DNA of 64,000 nt, taken from assembly GCF_000294775.2 (NCBI RefSeq), contig NZ_CP015506.1, forward strand, positions 4,811,501-4,875,500. Reading direction: 5' to 3'. Positions within the stretch are counted from its first letter, which is position 1. Each line of letters opens with the position of its first letter. The notes below the pieces were generated by a model that saw nothing but the letters and a program-made list of their open reading frames with translations, searched no databases and was not told the DNA's origin. Positions 9,317-22,293 of this stretch are shown piece after piece. A program made the translations under genes and the position numbers. The stretch comes from Cytobacillus oceanisediminis 2691 (GTDB lineage Bacteria; Bacillota; Bacilli; Bacillales; Cytobacillaceae).

Positions 9317-9390
9317 TTACTGGCCAATATTTGATTTTTACCGGCCAAAACCGGGAAAATGCCGGCCAAACTGTCCTATTTACCGGCCAA
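9317..9390. repeat. Four-copy array with exact 21-bp period, core TTACCGGCCAA
   Basis: GGCCAA occurs at 9322, 9343, 9364 and 9385, exactly 21 bp apart, each preceded by TTACT, TTACC, ATGCC or TTACC. The bases between cores are not conserved. It lies between the broken NERD gene and the enolase terminator. Read in frame it gives a heptad of the form x-T/A-G-Q, so it could be the ghost of a repeated peptide or a DNA feature with a two-turn helical period. Confidence 0.8.
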
Positions 9391-9393
9391 CAT

Positions 9394-9426
9394 CAAAAAA
9401 ACAGCCGCCCCACGCGGGACGGCTGC
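9394..9426 (-). terminator. Terminator of the glycolytic operon (after eno)
   Basis: GCAGCCGTCCC GCGT GGGGCGGCTG hairpin followed by TTTTTTT on the minus strand, ten bases after the eno stop codon. Confidence 0.9.
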
Positions 9427-9436
9427 ACAAGCAAGA

Positions 9437-13074
<3,638 letters not shown>

Positions 13075-13115
13075 TTATTATTGTCAAAAGACAGGGCTAA
13101 ACAGCCCTGGTTAAA

Positions 13116-14300
13116 TTATTTATCGTTTAAAGCCACTACGCCAGGCAGAGCCTTTCCTTCCATAAACTCAAGGGAAGCGCCGCCGCCTGTTGAGATATGG
13201 CTCATGCGGTCAGCAAGATGGAATTTCTCAACTGCAGCTGCAGAATCTCCGCCGCCAATGACTGAATATGTATCGTTCGCTTCTGCTAAAGCCTCAGCCA
13301 CTGCTCTTGTTCCGCCGGCGAATTTTTTCAATTCGAACACACCCATTGGCCCATTCCAGATGACCAGCTTGGAATTCTGGATTACATCGCTGTAGATTTC
13401 GCGCGTTTTAGGTCCGATATCAAGGGCTTCCCAATCAGAAGGAATTTCTTCAATTGCTACTGTCTTAATATTGGCTTCCTCGGAAAAATCGTCTGCTACC
13501 ACAACATCAACAGGCATGTAGAAGTTCACGCCTTTTTCTTTCGCTTTTTCCATAAAGGACTTTGCAAGTTCAATCTTATCTTCTTCCAATAGAGATTTCC
13601 CTACTTCATGGCCCTGTGCCTTTACAAATGTATAGGCCAGTCCGCCGCCAATGATCAGGTTATCTACCTTTTCAAGAAGGTTTTCTATTACACCGATTTT
13701 ATCTTTAACCTTTGCGCCGCCGATAATGGCTGTAAATGGACGCTCAGGATTTGAAAGAGCTTTTCCAAGTACATCAAGTTCTTTTTCCATTAATAGTCCT
13801 GATACTGCAGGAAGATGATGTGCAATTCCTTCCGTTGAGGCATGTGCACGGTGCGCTGCTCCAAAGGCATCGTTCACATACACGTCAGCAAGCTCAGCAA
13901 ATGCCTTTGCAAGTTCAGAATCATTCTTTTCCTCTCCAGGATAGAAACGCACGTTTTCAAGAAGAAGAACATCTCCTTCACTTAGCGTGTCAACCATTGC
14001 TTTTACAGAATCGCCATATGCTTCATCCGCCTTCTTCACTTCTTTGCCAAGAAGCTCGGACAAACGCTTTGCTACTGGTGTTAAACGCAATTCTTCAACA
14101 ACTGAACCCTTCGGACGGCCCAAATGGCTTGCTAAGATTACTTTAGCACCCTGGTTAGTCAAATACTCAATAGTTGGAAGAGCTGCACGGATACGAGTTT
14201 CATCTGTAACCTGTCCATCCTTCATAGGTACGTTGAAATCAACGCGGCAAAAAACTCGTTTGCCTTTTAACTCTACATCTTTTACGCTTTTTTTGTTCAT
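13116..14300 (-). CDS. pgk: Phosphoglycerate kinase
   Basis: 394 residues; makes ATP from 1,3-bisphosphoglycerate. The N-terminal substrate domain has the RVDFNVP motif at 19-25 and SHLGRPKG near 58-65. The C-terminal nucleotide domain has GGAKVKDK and the terminal GGGDSAAA and STGGGASLE segments. AAGGAGGTCC precedes the ATG. A dispersed repeat of about 120 bp lies directly upstream of this ribosome site, and a terminator separates pgk from gapA, so pgk-tpiA-gpmI-eno may also start from its own promoter within 14301-14476. Confidence 0.98.
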   Translation of the reverse strand: MNKKSVKDVELKGKRVFCRVDFNVPMKDGQVTDETRIRAALPTIEYLTNQGAKVILASHLGRPKGSVVEELRLTPVAKRLSELLGKEVKKADEAYGDSVKAMVDTLSEGDVLLLENVRFYPGEEKNDSELAKAFAELADVYVNDAFGAAHRAHASTEGIAHHLPAVSGLLMEKELDVLGKALSNPERPFTAIIGGAKVKDKIGVIENLLEKVDNLIIGGGLAYTFVKAQGHEVGKSLLEEDKIELAKSFMEKAKEKGVNFYMPVDVVVADDFSEEANIKTVAIEEIPSDWEALDIGPKTREIYSDVIQNSKLVIWNGPMGVFELKKFAGGTRAVAEALAEANDTYSVIGGGDSAAAVEKFHLADRMSHISTGGGASLEFMEGKALPGVVALNDK

Positions 14301-14322
14301 AGCAAAAGGACCTCCTTACCAG

Positions 14323-14443
14323 GAAAAGCGGAAGCGCCTTGCCCAGGGGCGACAAGTATAAGACGAGCGCTGGCAGAAGGCGTGCTTTGCCTTCAGAAGC
14401 GATTGGCTTATGACTCGAGACCCCAGGAGCCGGAGCTAGACAC
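14323..14443. repeat. Dispersed repeat family 1, copy A
   Basis: Begins GAAAAGCGGAAGCGCC and ends GGAGCTAGACA, with an inner GGCTTATGACTCGAG. Related copies lie at 48034, 50979 and 57681. It sits directly upstream of the pgk ribosome binding site. Such elements are scattered through Bacillaceae intergenic DNA; function unknown. Confidence 0.75.
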
Positions 14444-14476
14444 CAACCTAGTCAATTATTTTTACTTTTTGCTTTA

Positions 14477-14514
14477 AAACAAAAGGGAGAGGGATTGTTT
14501 CCCTGCTCCCCTTT
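14477..14514 (-). terminator. cggR-gapA terminator
   Basis: On the minus strand GGGGAGCAGGGA pairs with TCCCTCTCCC around AACAA, followed by TTTTGTTTT. It separates gapA from pgk and should allow gapA to be expressed more strongly than the downstream genes. Confidence 0.8.
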
Positions 14515-14642
14515 TACCCTTATCCATTATAGACGTTAGAGATTTTAATATCCAACAAGATGAGGTATTTTTTTAGAGAAAAAATTCACCTTGAGAATGC
14601 TTCGCAAAACGAATTTTTTTCTCGTAAAGGTTTCTCAATTGC

Positions 14643-14760
14643 CGCGATTAACGGGCAGTAGCCCCCAGGAGTAAAACGAGGAGTAACTTCCCGTTATGCC
14701 CGGTAACTTCAATTAACCATCAAAGGAGAAGAACTAATTCCCCTTTGATGGAAGTTTTCT
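14643..14760 (-). repeat. Dispersed repeat family 2 (covarying hairpins), copy after gapA
   Basis: Shares with the copies at 42791 and 59313 the blocks AACGGGCAG, a complementary GCCCG, AATTAACCATCAAAGG with its complement CCTTTGATGG, and GAAGTTTTC. It begins right after the gapA stop codon in the direction of transcription. The inner part of its first hairpin is degenerate compared with the other two copies, while the second stem is intact but with different base pairs. Confidence 0.75.
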
Positions 14761-14763
14761 TTT

Positions 14764-15798
<1,035 letters not shown>

Positions 15799-15816
15799 TT
15801 AATATTTGAAAAGGGA

Positions 15817-16839
15817 TTACCCTTTTAACAACTGTTTTGCTGCACCTTCATCTGTCACTAAAATGGTAGAGGATGGTGCCCGTTTCATGTATGCAGCAAT
15901 GGCTTTTGCCTTTGAAGAGCCGCCTGCCACTGCAATGACATGTTCAATATGGGATAGGTCATCCAGCTGAAGGCCGATGGTCTGAACCTTATGTACAACC
16001 TCGCCGCCTTCATTGAAGTAATAACCAAAGGATTCTCCTACTGCTTGGGCATGCTTGATTTTAACAAAATCTTCTTCACTGGTTTTGCGGCGTTCCGCCA
16101 TTGTAATAGCGTCCCCAATCCCGTGTAAAACCATGCTAGCAGATTTGATCTGGGTGATTACTTCTTTAATATTGGGTTCCTTAATGATGCTTTCATACAT
16201 CTCCCTGCTCACCTGGTCCGGTACATAAAGGACGCGGTGTCTGGAATCTGTATGATCAGCCATTTTTGCACAAATGGTGTTAGCCTGATTTTTAACATCT
16301 TCCCCAATTCCGCCCCGTGCCGGCACAAACAGCCAATCCCGTTCAGCAAGATCAGGGGTTAGCATCTCCGCTACGGCTGCCATTGTGGATCCGCCGGTAA
16401 CTGCGATGATATTTTTGCCTTTGAGCCTTGATTTCATACACATCGCTGTTGCCCTGCCAAGCTCCTGCTTTACCCATGGAGATTCATCGCTGTTGCCCGA
16501 AACAATGATCGCCTGGCGAATGCCAAGTTTTCGGGATAATTCCTGCTCCATTACGGCTATACCCGATATATCCCTCATTATTCCTTCAAGAGCTTCAAGC
16601 AAATCCCTGCCATCGGCAGAAAGGCTCATCCCCGTACTTGAAATGCGGATCAGATTCTGGTCTTTTAAAAATTCAACCTCACTTCTCAGCACTCTTTCCG
16701 TCAGGCCCAAACTTACTGCAAGGCTCCTTCTTCCAACCGGCTCCATCAGCCCTATGTAATGAAGGATCCCATAGCGCTTCTGCATAACCGCAAGCATATC
16801 AGGCAATAATCTTTTTTGAATATCAATTAGTGAGTACAT
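15817..16839 (-). CDS. cggR: Central glycolytic genes regulator CggR
   Basis: 340-residue DeoR/SorC-family repressor. An N-terminal winged helix (about 25-80, with GRRSLAVSLGLTERVLRSEVEFL) precedes a sugar-phosphate-binding domain with AVTGGSTMAAVAEML and GGIGEDV. CggR represses the gapA operon and releases DNA when fructose-1,6-bisphosphate is high. Its operator is readable just upstream (16865-16900), showing autoregulation as in B. subtilis. The ATG at 16839 follows AAGGAGC at six bases. Confidence 0.97.
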   Translation of the reverse strand: MYSLIDIQKRLLPDMLAVMQKRYGILHYIGLMEPVGRRSLAVSLGLTERVLRSEVEFLKDQNLIRISSTGMSLSADGRDLLEALEGIMRDISGIAVMEQELSRKLGIRQAIIVSGNSDESPWVKQELGRATAMCMKSRLKGKNIIAVTGGSTMAAVAEMLTPDLAERDWLFVPARGGIGEDVKNQANTICAKMADHTDSRHRVLYVPDQVSREMYESIIKEPNIKEVITQIKSASMVLHGIGDAITMAERRKTSEEDFVKIKHAQAVGESFGYYFNEGGEVVHKVQTIGLQLDDLSHIEHVIAVAGGSSKAKAIAAYMKRAPSSTILVTDEGAAKQLLKG

Positions 16840-16864
16840 CCGGATAGCTCCTTAATCATATGTG

Positions 16865-16900
16865 GTCATTTTTTGTCCCGCATAGACATATTATGTCCCA
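16865..16900 (-). promoter_or_regulatory. CggR operator upstream of cggR-gapA
   Basis: On the minus strand the region reads TGGGAC-N6-TGTC-N4-CGGGAC-N6-TGAC, matching the tandem CggR site described in B. subtilis (CGGGAC-N6-TGTC twice, four-base gap) with two mismatches. It lies about 25-60 bases before the cggR start. A -10-like CATAAT falls inside the first half-site; no convincing -35 was found. Confidence 0.85.
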
Positions 16901-16911
16901 CTTACCACAAA

Positions 16912-16952
16912 AAAAATCACCCTTGCTTCTCTTCAATAATAGCAAGAGTGAG
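16912..16952 (-). terminator. Terminator after the glutaredoxin-like gene
   Basis: TCACTCTTGCT pairs with AGCAAGGGTGA around a 13-base loop and is followed by eight T on the minus strand. It insulates the cggR promoter region from the sigL transcription unit. Confidence 0.9.
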
Positions 16953-16974
16953 TAGTGAAATCAACTAATAAAAC

Positions 16975-17223
16975 TCAGTTTTTTTCTGTAAGCGCTTCAC
17001 TTAACGTAATGGCATCAATATGCCCGAACTGCACTTCATACCCATCAATTTCAACAACCGGGATCATGAGCCCATACTTCTCTGTCAGTTCATCGCTACC
17101 ATCAATGTCTTTCTCAATTAAGTTAAAATCGTACTCTTTCTTTAATTCCATTATTACATCCTTGGCTTTATCACACAGCGGGCATCTGCAGCGTGTATAA
17201 AACACGACCTCTGGCTGTTTCAA
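16975..17223 (-). CDS. Glutaredoxin-like thiol protein
   Basis: 82 residues with a thioredoxin fold: beta strand EVVFYT, redox motif C14-P-L-C17 (with a further Cys12), helix, and the cis-proline MIPVVEIDG at about 53-61 that shapes the active site. It belongs to the small DUF836/glutaredoxin-like group that reduces disulfides or binds metals; the exact partner is unknown. It is 17 bases downstream of sigL and so probably cotranscribed with it, ending at the terminator before cggR. Confidence 0.85.
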   Translation of the reverse strand: MKQPEVVFYTRCRCPLCDKAKDVIMELKKEYDFNLIEKDIDGSDELTEKYGLMIPVVEIDGYEVQFGHIDAITLSEALTEKN

Positions 17224-17240
17224 TCAGCAAATCTCCTTTA

Positions 17241-18572
17241 TCAGTCATACCTTTTCCGTTTAGATGATGATGGGATGCCCAGCTGATCCCGATATTTTGC
17301 AATCGTCCTTCTGCTGACAACCATCCCCTCTTCTTCCTTCAGCAGCTTCACAAGCTCCTGGTCGGATAAAGGCTTTTGCTTATTTTCCTTTTCTATCATT
17401 TTACCAATTATCGTCTTGACCTGCTGTGAAGACGTATTTTCATCGGATGTTGTTTTAATCGTGCTTGAGAAAAACGACCTCAGCTCATAGGTCCCATATG
17501 GCGTTTGCGCATATTTTTCCCGGACAGCACGGCTGACAGTTGATTCATGAATATCGAGTTCATCTGATATTTCCTTCATGGTCATCGGCTTCAGATGTGA
17601 AGGTCCTTTTATAAAGAAGTCCTGCTGTTTTTCAACGATTTTAAGGGTCACATTCGCAAGAGTCTCTTTTCTCTGCTCTATGCTCCTCATGATCCATTGA
17701 TAATCCTGCTGCTTTTCCTGAAGGAAGCGGCTGACATTCCGGTCTCCAGAGGCCGCAAACTTTTTATAATAACCTTCATTAAAACTGATTTTAGGAAGCA
17801 CTTCATCAAAAACACTTACAGAAAAGGAGCTTCCATCCCACTTAATTATCACGTCCGGTGTTATATATGCCGATTTCTCGCTTTGGAAGGATGAAGCCGG
17901 CCTAGGATTCAAGGTCTGCACAAGGTCGAATACCTCCTGAATCTCTTTTAGCCCCACACCAAGCTGCTTGGCAATCTCTTTCCATTTCTTCTCCGCAAAA
18001 AAGGTAAAGTATTCATCTAAAATAATTTCAGCGAGTTCATTTCTCTCTGGCAATCTCTTAATCTGCAGGGAAAGGCACTCCTGGAGATTCCTCGCGCCAA
18101 CACCAGCAGGCTCGAGTTCCTGCAATTCTTCAAGCATCTGTTCCATATTTTCAAGAGGCATCTGGAGCGCCTTGGCAGCTGTCTGCAAATCCGCTCGCAA
18201 GTAACCGTTTTCATCAAGGCTCTCAATAAGATGCTCAATTACTTTTTTTTCGTCCTTGTTTAATTTCAAATGAAGCTGCGACTTCAAATATTCATCCAGC
18301 ATCATCGTCTTTCCGCAGCCAATCTGCTCAATCCAATTTATTTTATCTTTTTCGACTTTTATCCTCGTCGGTTTGACACGGTCATAACGGGGATCCATCG
18401 TCTGGACTTGACCGGACTCTACTTTTAAAAGGGGATTTTCAAGCGCCTTGCTTTCCAAAAAAGCAGAAAGCTCCTGTGTGCTGTATTGCAGAAGGGCAAT
18501 CGCCTGCGTCAGCTCCTGTGTCATTGTTAATTTCATTGTCTGCTGCTGCCATAACCCAGCTTTCAAATTCAT
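17241..18572 (-). CDS. sigL: RNA polymerase sigma-54 factor (SigL/RpoN)
   Basis: 443 residues. The glutamine-rich region I (about 1-48, QQQTMKLTMTQELTQAIALL) receives the activator signal, a core-binding region follows, then the central helix-turn-helix (MTMKEISDELDIHESTVSRAVREKY) and the C-terminal RpoN box SRRTIAKYR that reads the -24 element. The ATG at 18572 lies eight bases after AGGGGG; the longer frame is rejected. Sigma-54 promoters require an AAA+ activator. One such activator and two matching promoters are in the hydroxyproline island of this window, so that island is a likely target. Confidence 0.97.
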   Translation of the reverse strand: MNLKAGLWQQQTMKLTMTQELTQAIALLQYSTQELSAFLESKALENPLLKVESGQVQTMDPRYDRVKPTRIKVEKDKINWIEQIGCGKTMMLDEYLKSQLHLKLNKDEKKVIEHLIESLDENGYLRADLQTAAKALQMPLENMEQMLEELQELEPAGVGARNLQECLSLQIKRLPERNELAEIILDEYFTFFAEKKWKEIAKQLGVGLKEIQEVFDLVQTLNPRPASSFQSEKSAYITPDVIIKWDGSSFSVSVFDEVLPKISFNEGYYKKFAASGDRNVSRFLQEKQQDYQWIMRSIEQRKETLANVTLKIVEKQQDFFIKGPSHLKPMTMKEISDELDIHESTVSRAVREKYAQTPYGTYELRSFFSSTIKTTSDENTSSQQVKTIIGKMIEKENKQKPLSDQELVKLLKEEEGMVVSRRTIAKYRDQLGIPSSSKRKRYD

Positions 18573-18791
18573 CGTACATTCCCCCTGTCCCCATTTTACA
18601 ATATTCCAGGTAAATGTTGTATGGAAATATCTTGGCAAATGCCAATCGCACGGGCACTTTACCATCTTTCTGAATACTTCACAATATGCATGGAAGAGGG
18701 AAGAATATTCATTTTTTATGGTGAAAACTGTGGATTTTAAGGATTTTTTTGAAATTCGGGCTTAAGTTTAGGATGTTTTTTTAGATTTATG

Positions 18792-18882
18792 TGCGGATAG
18801 AGGAATTTTATTTGCGTATAGGGCCAAATTACTTGCGGATAAATTTTTTTGTGTGCTCATAGGCTGGATTTATTTGCGGATA
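18792..18882. repeat. Five-copy array with about 21-bp period, core TGCGGATA
   Basis: TGCGGATA or a one- to two-base variant starts at 18792, 18813, 18834, 18854 and 18875 (spacings 21, 21, 20, 21), with T-rich bases ahead of most cores and AT-rich variable bases between. It shares the 21-bp period, but not the core, with the array at 9317-9390. Both lie just beyond a terminator in noncoding DNA. Confidence 0.75.
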
Positions 18883-18887
18883 GCTTA

Positions 18888-18927
18888 AAAAGTAAAAACT
18901 CCCTGTCCGTATCAGACAAGGAGTTTT
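18888..18927 (-). terminator. Terminator of tRNA-Arg
   Basis: AAAACTCCTTGTC TGATACG GACAGGGAGTTTT hairpin followed by TACTTTTT on the minus strand, starting six bases after the tRNA 3' end. Confidence 0.85.
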
Positions 18928-18932
18928 GACAG

Positions 18933-19004
18933 CGCCCTCGGCAGGAATCGAACCCACATCTTAAGAACCGGAATCTCACGTGCTATCCGTTGCACCACGA
19001 GGGC
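18933..19004 (-). tRNA. tRNA-Arg (anticodon CCG)
   Basis: 72-nt cloverleaf: acceptor GCCCTCG/CGAGGGC, D-arm GTGC/GCAC, anticodon stem TGAGA/TCTTA with loop TTCCGGT giving anticodon CCG, and T-arm GTGGG-TTCGATT-CCTGC. CCA is not encoded. It reads CGG codons. It stands alone with its own terminator between sigL and clpP. Confidence 0.95.
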
Positions 19005-19309
19005 AGATATTTTAACAGGTGGCTGACCAAGCGCTCAGCCGCTACGATAACTAATTATATGATAAGTTTATTCACTTTGCAAGCCTCCTTTTAGTTTAAA
19101 AATTGGAACAATGGGTATCATGGAATGAGATAGCACAGCACAGAAAAAAGTGTCGAACGAATCAAGCACGAATTCTATGCGATTTGTTTGACCTTAATTG
19201 ACCATCAGTGTATCATGATAATACATAGGAGTTAAAAAATTTTCTTTACTTGAAAGAACATGCTTGTTCATCTTGTGTGTTAACCTTATTTTGAAGGAGG
19301 AATTGGAAA
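19005..19309. other. Region upstream of clpP
   Basis: About 300 bases between the tRNA and clpP. It contains the clpP promoter and CtsR operator (19187-19216), a spaced leader of about 90 bases and the AAGGAGG of clpP. Nothing else was recognised in its left half. Confidence 0.6.
19187..19216 (+). promoter_or_regulatory. clpP promoter overlapped by a CtsR operator
   Basis: TTTGACCTTAATTGACC (19187-19203) is, on the other strand, GGTCAATTAAGGTCAAA, which fits the CtsR direct repeat RGTCAAANANRGTCAAA at 16 of 17 positions. The -35 TTGACC (19188-19193) lies inside it, and a TATCAT -10 follows at exactly 17 bases (19211-19216). CtsR repression, relieved by heat or protein stress, is therefore expected. 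Confidence 0.88.
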
Positions 19310-19915
19310 ATGAACTTAATCCCTACAGTTATTGAACAAACAAACCGCGGGGAGCGCGCTTATGATATTTACTCCCGCCTTTTAAAAGACCGCATCATTA
19401 TGCTGGGAAGCGCAATCGATGACAATGTGGCAAACTCAATTGTTGCCCAGCTTTTATTCCTTGAAGCAGAAAATCCTGAAAAAGACATTTCCATTTACAT
19501 TAATAGCCCGGGCGGTAGCATTACAGCTGGTATGGCTATTTATGATACGATGCAATTTATCAAGCCAAAGGTACAAACGATTTGTATCGGTATGGCAGCA
19601 TCCATGGGTGCGTTCCTTCTTGCTGCTGGTGAGAAAGGCAAGCGTTTTGCCCTTCCAAACAGTGAAGTCATGATTCATCAGCCGCTAGGCGGAGCTCAGG
19701 GACAGGCGACTGAAATTGAAATCGCTGCAAAGCGCATTCTTTTCCTTCGCGAAAAATTAAACACAATTCTTTCAGAGCGCACTGGACAGCCGCTTGAAGT
19801 CATTGCGAGAGACACTGACCGCGATAACTTTATGACAGCTGAAAGAGCTCTTGAATACGGTTTGGTTGACCAAATCATTACCAGAAACTCTTTGGATGAG
19901 AAGAAAGATAAATAA
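19310..19915 (+). CDS. clpP: ATP-dependent Clp protease proteolytic subunit ClpP
   Basis: 201-residue serine protease that forms the 14-subunit barrel used by ClpX, ClpC and ClpE. Catalytic triad: Ser98 in GMAASMGAF, His123 in MIHQPLGG and Asp172 in DTDRDNFM. The oxyanion glycine stretch is [10 protein letters not shown] at 65-74. The N-terminal [10 protein letters not shown] is the processed region seen in Bacillus ClpP. AAGGAGG precedes the ATG. It degrades SsrA-tagged proteins made with the tmRNA encoded in this same window. Monocistronic, with a CtsR-type promoter and a strong terminator. Confidence 0.98.
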   Translation: MNLIPTVIEQTNRGERAYDIYSRLLKDRIIMLGSAIDDNVANSIVAQLLFLEAENPEKDISIYINSPGGSITAGMAIYDTMQFIKPKVQTICIGMAASMGAFLLAAGEKGKRFALPNSEVMIHQPLGGAQGQATEIEIAAKRILFLREKLNTILSERTGQPLEVIARDTDRDNFMTAERALEYGLVDQIITRNSLDEKKDK

Positions 19916-19922
19916 TAAGCAT

Positions 19923-19962
19923 AAAAAAACAACTCGCATCTTCCCGATGCGAGTTGTTTTAG
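19923..19962. terminator. Bidirectional terminator between clpP and crh
   Basis: AACAACTCGCATC TTCCC GATGCGAGTTGTT hairpin followed by TTAGTTTT on the plus strand and preceded by AAAAAAA, so it can serve both convergent genes. Confidence 0.9.
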
Positions 19963-20216
19963 TTTTCCTTTTGAATATAGTTCGCAAGTGCCTCAAGAGC
20001 TTCGTTTTCGTCGTTCCCTTCAGCCTTGAGGGTAATGACCGATCCTGAGCTTACTGCCAGACTCATCAGCCCCATTATGCTTTTGGCATTTACCTTCTTT
20101 CCGTCCTTCTCCAGAAAAATATCGGATGAGAACCGATTGGCCTCCTGTACGAACAATGCCGCCGGACGTGCCTGTAATCCTGTTTTCAGCTTAACTTCAA
20201 CCTGTTTTTCCGCCAT
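19959..20216 (-). CDS. crh: HPr-like catabolite repression protein Crh
   Basis: 85 residues with the HPr fold. The catalytic histidine of HPr is replaced: KTGLQARPAA has Gln15, so the protein cannot pass phosphate from Enzyme I. The regulatory Ser46 is kept (NAKSIMGLMSL), so HPr kinase can phosphorylate it and Crh-P can act as CcpA corepressor. HPr kinase is encoded at 48306-49241. It is the last gene after whiA, as in B. subtilis yvcI-yvcJ-yvcK-whiA-crh. Confidence 0.97.
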   Translation of the reverse strand: MAEKQVEVKLKTGLQARPAALFVQEANRFSSDIFLEKDGKKVNAKSIMGLMSLAVSSGSVITLKAEGNDENEALEALANYIQKEN

Positions 20217-20245
20217 TGTATATCTCCTCCCTGCTGATCCCTCTA

Positions 20246-21196
20246 TCAGTGAGCATCTATAGTGTCGCCTGCCCGGAGTTTCTCAGCGATTTCATCTATT
20301 TTTCTTAATCTGTGATTAATACCCGATTTACTGATATTTCCGCCTGAGACCATTTCCCCAAGCTCTTTTAAAGTGACATCCTGGTAAGCTACACGCAATT
20401 CGGCAATTTCCCGCAGTTTGTCAGGAAGAACCTGAAGTCCGACAGTTTGATCGATGAACCGGATATTTTCCACCTGGCGCAAAGCAGCTCCAATTGTTTT
20501 GTTTAAGTTCGCTGTTTCACAATTTACGAGCCGGTTGACCGAGTTTCGCATATCGCGGACAATCCGGATGTCTTCAAACCGGAGCAGAGCTGCGTGTGCA
20601 CCGATAATATTTAGGAACTCCGTTATTTTTTCGGCTTCCTTTAAATACGTGATATAGCCTTTTTTCCGTTCAAGCGTTTTGCTGTTCAGCCCGAACGTAT
20701 TCATCAATTCACACAGGGAGTCATTATGCTCCTTGTAAAGTGAAAAGATCTCCAAATGATAGGAGGAGGTCTCCGGATTATTTACCGATCCCCCGGCAAG
20801 GAATGCACCGCGCAGATAAGAACGCTTACAGCATTTCTTTTTTATGAGCTCATTGGAAATATCGTGTGTAAATACGAATCCCTCGCTTAAAATTTTCAGA
20901 TCATCAAGAATCATACTGGCCTGTTCCGTTAGCCTGACAATATAAACATTGTTCTTTTTCAGCCGCATTTTTTTCCGGACCAGGAGCTCGACCTGAACGT
21001 TGTAATTCCTTTTAATCAGAGTGTAAATCCTTCTTGCAATTGCTGCATTCTCCGTCTGTATATCCACAATCAATTTCCGGCTGGAAAAAGAAAGTGAACC
21101 ATTCATCCTGATTAAGGCGGACAATTCCGCCTTCCCGCAGCAGTCTTTTATTTCCAGGTTCGTCAATTCTTTTTTCGTTTCCGAAGCGAAAGACAT
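20246..21196 (-). CDS. whiA: DNA-binding protein WhiA
   Basis: 316 residues, combining an N-terminal LAGLIDADG homing-endonuclease-like fold without nuclease activity (about 10-200) and a C-terminal helix-turn-helix (about 260-310, [25 protein letters not shown]). In Bacillus, WhiA affects cell division and chromosome segregation; in Streptomyces it is a sporulation regulator. The ATG at 21196 has AGGAGG eight bases upstream and gives the family length. It lies between yvcK (119-base gap) and crh. Confidence 0.96.
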   Translation of the reverse strand: MSFASETKKELTNLEIKDCCGKAELSALIRMNGSLSFSSRKLIVDIQTENAAIARRIYTLIKRNYNVQVELLVRKKMRLKKNNVYIVRLTEQASMILDDLKILSEGFVFTHDISNELIKKKCCKRSYLRGAFLAGGSVNNPETSSYHLEIFSLYKEHNDSLCELMNTFGLNSKTLERKKGYITYLKEAEKITEFLNIIGAHAALLRFEDIRIVRDMRNSVNRLVNCETANLNKTIGAALRQVENIRFIDQTVGLQVLPDKLREIAELRVAYQDVTLKELGEMVSGGNISKSGINHRLRKIDEIAEKLRAGDTIDAH

Positions 21197-21315
21197 CCCT
21201 TCACCTCCTATCCGCAAAAGCGCTAAGCCAGTAGCATATAAAAAGATATTCTTTACTGAGCAAACGTATGCACAGTTTATTTTTTTACCGGCAAAAGCCC
21301 TTTCACACCTGTATA

Positions 21316-22293
21316 CTACGCGTTAAAACGCCTATTGGTTTCATGTAAAAGTAAATTATATAGCATTTGGGCAACTTCTTTTGTATCATGGCGAATGATC
21401 CCGCCTTCGTGGCTGACAATTTCACCGTGCATTATTTCAAGGCCCAGTTCGGTAAGAGCACCTGTATCATACACAACAGGCTTTGCCATTTCCTCGCTGT
21501 ACCTCTCCTGAATATGAGGAGGAATTTCCTCATTGTTTACCAGAATGGTATTGATAAAAGCACAGCTCATATGATCATACAATGCTTTTACGTGATCACT
21601 TGCCGTGTAATCGAGCGTCTCTCCTGCCTGTGTCATTAAATTGCATATATACACCTTTTTCGCCTTAGAATGACAGACCTCACGTCCCAGCCTAGGGACA
21701 AGCAGGTTTGGAAGAATACTGGTATATAAGCTTCCAGGCCCTATGATGATCATATCAGCCTGTCTGATTGCCTGCAGTGATTCAGGCAGGGCTTTGATAT
21801 TTTTAGGGGTTAAAAATACCCGTTTAATTTTTTTGCCGGAATAGGGAATCTTTGATTCTCCCGATACTATGGTCCCGTCTTCCATTTCTGCATGAAGGAC
21901 CACACTCTGGTTTGCAGCCGGCAATACCTTTCCCCTTACGTTTAACACCTTGCTCATTTCCTGAATCGCATGAACAAAGTTTCCTGTTATCGAGGTCATG
22001 GCCGCTAGAATCAGATTGCCAAGCGAATGCCCGGATAACTCATTGGATGTCGCAAAGCGGTGCTGGAACATCTCCTCAATGAGCGGCTCCACGTCTGAAA
22101 GAGCTGCCAGTACATTGCGGATGTCACCGGGCGGCGGGATATGAAGATCATTTCTCAATCTTCCTGAACTGCCGCCATCATCGGCAACTGTCACAATGGC
22201 AGTAATATCAACAGGGAATTGTTTCAATCCCCTTAAGAGGACAGGCAGCCCTGTTCCTCCACCGATGATGACGATTCTTGGCTGTCGGTTCAT
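21316..22293 (-). CDS. yvcK: Gluconeogenesis factor YvcK (CofD-like)
   Basis: 325-residue protein of the CofD/UPF0052 fold, with the phosphate-binding start [18 protein letters not shown] (8-25) and [10 protein letters not shown]. YvcK binds UDP-sugars and is needed for growth on gluconeogenic carbon and for normal cell shape; this is family knowledge. Its start codon overlaps the rapZ stop by ATGA (22290-22293), so the two are probably translationally coupled. Confidence 0.95.
   Translation of the reverse strand: MNRQPRIVIIGGGTGLPVLLRGLKQFPVDITAIVTVADDGGSSGRLRNDLHIPPPGDIRNVLAALSDVEPLIEEMFQHRFATSNELSGHSLGNLILAAMTSITGNFVHAIQEMSKVLNVRGKVLPAANQSVVLHAEMEDGTIVSGESKIPYSGKKIKRVFLTPKNIKALPESLQAIRQADMIIIGPGSLYTSILPNLLVPRLGREVCHSKAKKVYICNLMTQAGETLDYTASDHVKALYDHMSCAFINTILVNNEEIPPHIQERYSEEMAKPVVYDTGALTELGLEIMHGEIVSHEGGIIRHDTKEVAQMLYNLLLHETNRRFNA

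Larger units (their letters stand above)
14301..14763. other. Intergenic region between gapA and pgk with two repeat elements and a terminator
   Basis: 463 bases without a gene. From right to left in the direction of transcription it holds a copy of the covarying repeat (14643-14760), a long inverted repeat (GAGAAAAAATTC near 14575 with GAATTTTTTTCTC near 14612), the gapA terminator (14477-14514) and a copy of the GAAAAGCGG...GGAGCTAGACA repeat (14323-14443). No CcpA or other operator was recognised. Confidence 0.7.
18573..18932. other. Region upstream of sigL
   Basis: 360 bases with no gene. It holds the 21-bp-phased TGCGGATA array (18792-18882) and the tRNA terminator (18888-18927). No clear sigL promoter or cre site was recognised; the B. 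subtilis sigL gene is CcpA-controlled. Confidence 0.6.

Noticed and set aside
9317-9390. CRISPR-like repeats (also 18792-18882)
   Set aside because: The period of 21 bp leaves gaps of only about 10-13 bases, cores are short and degenerate, and no cas genes are present.
13736-14146. 136-codon plus-strand frame inside pgk
   Set aside because: Antisense to pgk, rich in Gln, His and Leu as expected from reverse reading of the gene.
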